From positions 35,439-99,438 of the forward strand of contig CAYSPT010000012.1 in NCBI GenBank assembly GCA_964432985.1: a stretch of 64,000 nt of DNA, read 5' to 3'. How positions within the stretch are numbered: the stretch's first letter is position 1; each line of letters starts with the position of its first letter. The notes beneath the pieces are model-generated. The model saw nothing but the letters and a program-made list of their open reading frames with translations, had not been told where the DNA came from and did no database searches. The stretch is from CAYSPT01 sp964432985 (GTDB taxonomy: Bacteria; Muiribacteriota; CAYSPT01). This document shows, one piece after another, positions 60,576-64,000 of the stretch. Both the position numbers and the translations under genes were made by a program.

Positions 60576-61802
60576 ATGATACAATCACATTTAATCATGA
60601 ATACGCAGCCCGGCCATAACACCGAGCGGAGTAGTTCCAGAGGGGTCATGTCGCTTAAGGCCCTCCTCATCGCCCTGGCAGTGGTGATGGTGGTACTGGC
60701 AATCGTCCATTCGGTCTTTTCCTCATCCCGGCCGGCCACAGAATCCATCAAGTGCATCGAGCAGGAAATCGCTTCGTACCTGTGCGAAGCGGCCATCGAG
60801 GAAGCCATCATGCGGGTACGGACGGGCATGAACAATGCGCAGGCCGACTGGTACCCCCGGTTCCGCCGCAAAGACCTGACACCCCAATTCGAGGATTTTC
60901 AACCTGAAATGGTTAAAAAGAATCTCATGAATGAAGTTTACCAGCGCCAGTGGCCTTTGTCGGTAAAAATCGAGTTCTTCAACCAGGAGAACTTCGATGA
61001 TATCATCCCGCTGCGAGTTGAAAAAAAGGGCACGCTAAAGTTCACCGCCACCCTCACCTTGAGTGACGATTCAAAAAGAGTTGTCGAGGTACTCAAGGAT
61101 TGCAAGGTGGTCAATATCGGCCCCCCGCCGCCTCTGGACGAGTTCGCCGTCTGGATATGGACAGGAGAAAACCAGGGAGTGTTCCCTGCCCGGCGCTTCA
61201 ACCTGTACGACGAAGATTACGACCAGTTATATGAACTGGGAGAGTTTCCTGAAGCGGGCTCAGTCATCCGGAATTCGTGGAAATGGACCTGGGGGGGGAA
61301 ATCCCAGTACAATAATTTCTTCCCGTTCAACCGATACAAGATCAGCTATTACTGCCGGACATGGAATGAGTTCAAGGACACGTTTAAAGCGGGAACCGGA
61401 AAAGGCACCTTCTACCTGGACGGGCTCAGCCTGATCGGAGACAGAAAAGGCTTCTACCTGGGCGGTGCGGTGGAGCAGTCCGGCATGATCATAGCCCGCC
61501 AATCCAAGATGGTCGTCGGGCCGCTTAAGATCCCCGAGCATTCGGTGTTCAGCGTGGTGGCCCTGTCCGGTGAGAAAATAAAAATCAACAACCCTTATTA
61601 CAATGAAAATCCCTTTGGCGGATCGTTGTATGCTCCGGTAGGGAGCATCGTAAACACTGAAGACACGCTCATCAACGGAGTGGTGTACGCAGGCGCCTGC
61701 TATCACATGCCCCGGGTTAATTTTCATGATAAATTCAAACATCCGTGCTACCACGTCACCATGTCGGAACAAATCCTGGTGATGCGAGAAGAACTGGAAT
61801 AG
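60576..61802 (+). CDS. PilX/GspK-like pseudopilin protein (triad 3)
   Basis: 408 residues from ATG 60576 (ATG 60597 is the alternative; ATG 60648 would delete the leader). The leader ERSSSRG/VMSLKALLIALAVV keeps Gly-1 and a hydrophobic helix, like the other two PilX/GspK-like proteins. EIASYLCEAAIEEAIMRVRT matches AEAAMEEAVVYIRR of triad 2. LDEFAVWIWTGEN, RYKISYYCRTWNEF and the closing YHVTMSEQILVM also match triad 2. The carboxy half is predicted beta-rich. First of four same-strand genes ending in a solute-binding protein. Confidence 0.75.
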   Translation: MIQSHLIMNTQPGHNTERSSSRGVMSLKALLIALAVVMVVLAIVHSVFSSSRPATESIKCIEQEIASYLCEAAIEEAIMRVRTGMNNAQADWYPRFRRKDLTPQFEDFQPEMVKKNLMNEVYQRQWPLSVKIEFFNQENFDDIIPLRVEKKGTLKFTATLTLSDDSKRVVEVLKDCKVVNIGPPPPLDEFAVWIWTGENQGVFPARRFNLYDEDYDQLYELGEFPEAGSVIRNSWKWTWGGKSQYNNFFPFNRYKISYYCRTWNEFKDTFKAGTGKGTFYLDGLSLIGDRKGFYLGGAVEQSGMIIARQSKMVVGPLKIPEHSVFSVVALSGEKIKINNPYYNENPFGGSLYAPVGSIVNTEDTLINGVVYAGACYHMPRVNFHDKFKHPCYHVTMSEQILVMREELE

Positions 61803-61825
61803 GTTGCCATGAGGTACATGTTGTC

Positions 61826-62206
61826 ATGAGAGGAAAACTACTTACTGGTATTGCCATCGCGGTCATCCTGATCATGATCGGTTTCTTCGGTACCCGCCTG
61901 CTGGTGAATATCGGAAAAACACCCATGCCGAAATGTTCCCGGATTACCACGGCCGTCACCTACGCCACATCTCTCATGGAAAGGTACCGCAACCGCCCAT
62001 TTTTCCAGCTCGACTACGACAATGTACAGGACGATTCACGAAGTCCCTTTATTTCGGAAGTGGCGGTAGAGAGAGTGGAGGCCGACATGGCCAGGATCGT
62101 GGTCACCGTGTACTGGGACGAGGCACGGGCCCCGGACCAGTGCGTGAAGCTTGCTACCTTCGTTACCCGGCAGGACCCGATTCCCGAGGAGGATCCTGAA
62201 CCATGA
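61826..62206 (+). CDS. PilV/GspI-position protein without prepilin leader (triad 3)
   Basis: 126 residues from ATG 61826 (GAGGT about 10 bases upstream). It starts MRGKLLTGIAIAVILIMIGF: a membrane anchor with no Phe+1/Glu+5 after a Gly, although a Gly in MRG precedes KLLTG. The body matches the triad 2 protein: AVTYATSLMERYRNRPFFQL against AVELGAEALEILKARAYNDL, and ARIVVTVYWDEARAPDQCVK against LELKAEITWKEKDVEKRIAL. It overlaps the next gene by ATGA. Likely inserted by its N-terminal helix instead of being processed by prepilin peptidase. Confidence 0.7.
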   Translation: MRGKLLTGIAIAVILIMIGFFGTRLLVNIGKTPMPKCSRITTAVTYATSLMERYRNRPFFQLDYDNVQDDSRSPFISEVAVERVEADMARIVVTVYWDEARAPDQCVKLATFVTRQDPIPEEDPEP

Positions 62207-62817
62207 AAACAGTCAGGTTCCGTTTCAACAACATCCGCTTCAAAAAGCGCGTCATTGTGGTGGCGGTAACAGCCCTTTTCGTCTTTCTGCCTGTCGCCCT
62301 GCTCGCGGGAGAAGAGGAAGATTTCATGAACACCTTCGCCGCGGTGATGAACCAACTGTCTTCCGATATCAAAAGCTCGCATTACCGGATTTCGGTGGAT
62401 TCGAACGAATCAGGGACAACCCTCACCCTATACAAATTCCTGGTAAACGAGTCTACGGGCGTCCCGGAGGTTGACAGGAAAGGGTATCCAAAAGAAGGTT
62501 TTCCCATTAAGTACACGTACAACCCGGCGGACAAGACGCTGGTTCGCGAGAGTCTGAAGAAAAAGCAGCCGATCAGCAGTTTGTTCCACGATGTTCAGTT
62601 CGCCATCGAACCGTATGAAATCGCCACCAGAGCCGGGAACAAGACGTTTCAGGTTCCCGCTGTCAAGACGACTATCGTGTTCGAAGAAGAAGGGGAACTG
62701 GTTTCCCTGGAAAGGCTCATCATCCCGCGCTTCACCGCTTGCTGGGCCAAGCAGCCCACGTGGGTGATAAACAGCCAGGGGGCCTGTTTGAGATTTCCGG
62801 ACTATGAGGTGAAGTGA
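62203..62817 (+). CDS. PilW/GspJ-position protein with Sec signal instead of prepilin leader (triad 3)
   Basis: 204 residues. The N-terminus is a Sec-type signal (KKRVIVVAVTALFVFLPVAL, then LAGEEEDF), not a class III leader. The mature part matches triad 2: LSSDIKSSHYRISVDSNESG against LIKKDVQECAFKIQVHQAVD, and LIIPRFTACWAKQPTWVINS against VVMSRYLSYWVRDPNWVGNT. Thus the domain has been kept while the polymerisation helix was lost, giving a likely soluble or peripheral periplasmic protein. Overlaps the preceding gene by ATGA; the solute-binding protein gene starts 12 bases later. Confidence 0.7.
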   Translation: MKTVRFRFNNIRFKKRVIVVAVTALFVFLPVALLAGEEEDFMNTFAAVMNQLSSDIKSSHYRISVDSNESGTTLTLYKFLVNESTGVPEVDRKGYPKEGFPIKYTYNPADKTLVRESLKKKQPISSLFHDVQFAIEPYEIATRAGNKTFQVPAVKTTIVFEEEGELVSLERLIIPRFTACWAKQPTWVINSQGACLRFPDYEVK

Positions 62818-62829
62818 GGAGTTCGACCG

Positions 62830-64000
62830 TTGAGACCAATGACTAAACCTGTTATTCTGACCTGCATCCTGGTACTGCTTGCCGTGACCGCCGTCTGTCC
62901 CGCGCGAGCCAGTAATAAAACCGTCATCACCCTGTTAACCCACGAAAACTCCCTGATCAACGAGCTTGGTATCATCAGGGACTTCAACCTGAGCCACCCG
63001 GACATCCAGGTCAACATCATCTCCATCGGTATCGATTCCACCGATGCCCAGTTTTCCAGCTTCCTGGATTATTTCCTGTCGGACCCATCCCGCATCGACG
63101 TCATGCTCATCGACATCATCCGTCCGGCGGAGTTCGCCCTCCTTGACTGGGCCGCTCCGCTGGACGTGTACGTTTCAGATGATTATATCTCCGACTTTCT
63201 CACTGCCCCCCTCCAGGCGTGCAAGTACCGGGACAGTCTGTACGCTCTGCCGGTCTACATCAATGGCGGACTGCTTTATTACCGCAAGGACCTGCTGCTG
63301 AAAGAGGGGCTGAAACCGCCTCAGACCATGGACGATCTGGTGACGCAGGCCCAGTCCCTATCCGAAAAATACAGTGTCCACGGACTGGCTTTCCAGGGCG
63401 GCCGGTATGAAGGCATGTTTTGTGATTATCTCGAATTCGTCACCGGTTACGGCGGCCGTATCTCCGTCAAACCGGGAGACATCGAAATCAACACCCCGCA
63501 AAACGTCGAAGCTCTCAAAAGCATGGTAGACCTGATTCACACCCACAAGGTGACACCACCACCCGATGAAATTCTGGCTTACAATGAAACGCTTTCCGAG
63601 AGGATGTTCAAGCAGGGGAAAGCAGCTTTCTTGCGGACCTGGCAGACCTTCAGCCACTTTGCACAGGAGCCCCCCACGGAGATCGTCGACCGGGTTGATT
63701 TCGACGCCATGCCCGGCAAAACCAAAGACCTCTACGGGTCCACCCTGGGAGGGTGGACGCTGGCGCTCAGCAACTACTCGAGGCACCCCCGGAAGGCCTG
63801 GAAATTTATCAAGTACATGGTTTCCCACCAAACCCAGAAGCACCGGCTTCGCTTCATGCAGTTTCCATCCCGGCGCTTCAGTACCATGGAGCGGGAGTTG
63901 GGAGAAGGCGGTTTGCAGATAACCCGCGTGCAAAGCTACCTGGAGGATGTAACTCCGCGCCCGGCAACACCGTTCTACCGGGTCATTTCTCTCATATTCC
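62830..64000 (+). CDS. Extracellular solute-binding protein, family 1 (partial)
   Basis: The reading frame runs past base 64000, so 390 codons are present. The start is taken as the TTG at 62830, which has GAGGAG 8 bases upstream; the ATG at 62839 is the alternative. A signal peptide (PVILTCILVLLAVTAVCPAR, cleavage near ARA) is followed by family 1 features: VITLLTHENSLINELGIIRD, IDVMLIDIIRPAEFALLDW, LYALPVYINGGLLYYRKDLL and GSTLGGWTLALSNYSRHPRK. There is no lipobox Cys, unlike the lipoprotein at 22891. It follows pseudopilin triad 3 by 12 bases; its permeases are presumably beyond the window. The ligand is unknown. Confidence 0.88.
   Translation, partial: MRPMTKPVILTCILVLLAVTAVCPARASNKTVITLLTHENSLINELGIIRDFNLSHPDIQVNIISIGIDSTDAQFSSFLDYFLSDPSRIDVMLIDIIRPAEFALLDWAAPLDVYVSDDYISDFLTAPLQACKYRDSLYALPVYINGGLLYYRKDLLLKEGLKPPQTMDDLVTQAQSLSEKYSVHGLAFQGGRYEGMFCDYLEFVTGYGGRISVKPGDIEINTPQNVEALKSMVDLIHTHKVTPPPDEILAYNETLSERMFKQGKAAFLRTWQTFSHFAQEPPTEIVDRVDFDAMPGKTKDLYGSTLGGWTLALSNYSRHPRKAWKFIKYMVSHQTQKHRLRFMQFPSRRFSTMERELGEGGLQITRVQSYLEDVTPRPATPFYRVISLIF

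Noticed and set aside
1..64000. tRNA or rRNA genes
   Set aside because: I looked for conserved T-arm and rRNA strings on both strands and saw none that folds with a matching acceptor stem; a tRNAscan-SE run would settle this.

Overview
The window is a draft scaffold from an uncultured bacterium. GC content is roughly mid-50s by eye, and there are five assembly gaps of exactly 100 N at 9279, 26696, 28977, 43089 and 58288. Lipoprotein and Sec signals, two Skp/OmpH-like periplasmic proteins, three sets of pseudopilin-like genes, a WD40 Ser/Thr kinase and many TPR proteins point to a diderm, non-model lineage, possibly a candidate phylum. I cannot name the phylum from this sequence. No rRNA, tRNA, IS element, phage gene or CRISPR array was seen.

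Layout. 1-2.2 kb: threonine synthase (partial), a knotted-type N-acetylornithine/ornithine carbamoyltransferase with its own promoter, palindrome and terminator, and a divergent HisI-like protein. 2.2-12 kb: a nonulosonic-acid (sialic/legionaminic-type) locus on the minus strand (NeuC-like epimerase, B12-type radical SAM-TPR protein, NeuB-like synthase, LegC-like aminotransferase, Maf/DUF115 glycosyltransferase). It faces a divergent plus-strand gene that fuses a B12-type radical SAM enzyme to a FemAB-like acyltransferase. 12-20.5 kb: a minus-strand operon of two Skp-like proteins around a 1515-residue secreted protein, ending in CstA. 20.8-24.3 kb: a sugar ABC importer (two permeases and a lipoprotein) without an ATPase gene.

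24.7-31 kb: an orphan GspF half-domain protein, pseudopilin-like triad 1, and a chimeric secreted protein with a chagasin-like domain and Cys pairs. 31-36.6 kb: a TPR-glycosyltransferase, a helical secreted protein, TrmO and a GT39-TPR membrane protein. 36.6-43 kb: two GH65 phosphorylases around a fused beta-phosphoglucomutase/trehalose-6-phosphatase. 43-46.4 kb: UPF0158 and YfhO-like genes. 46.4-51.3 kb: pseudopilin-like triad 2 and a large secreted protein. 51.7-57 kb: a kinase with 14 WD40 repeats and a sodium:solute symporter. 57-60.5 kb: a glucosyl/mannosylglycerate synthase-like GT, an unknown protein and glycerate kinase. 60.5-64 kb: pseudopilin-like triad 3 and a solute-binding protein that runs off the end.

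Themes. Three loci share the gene order large PilX/GspK-like, small PilV/GspI-like, medium PilW/GspJ-like, and show recognisable sequence similarity; the third has lost prepilin leaders in two members. A surface glycan pathway, several glycosyltransferases and compatible-solute genes accompany them. Intergenic DNA is rich in short tandem repeats and holds at least four or five diverged copies of an unrecognised element of about 200 bp. Three of the five N gaps have identical sequence on both sides and probably represent overlapping contigs rather than missing DNA.
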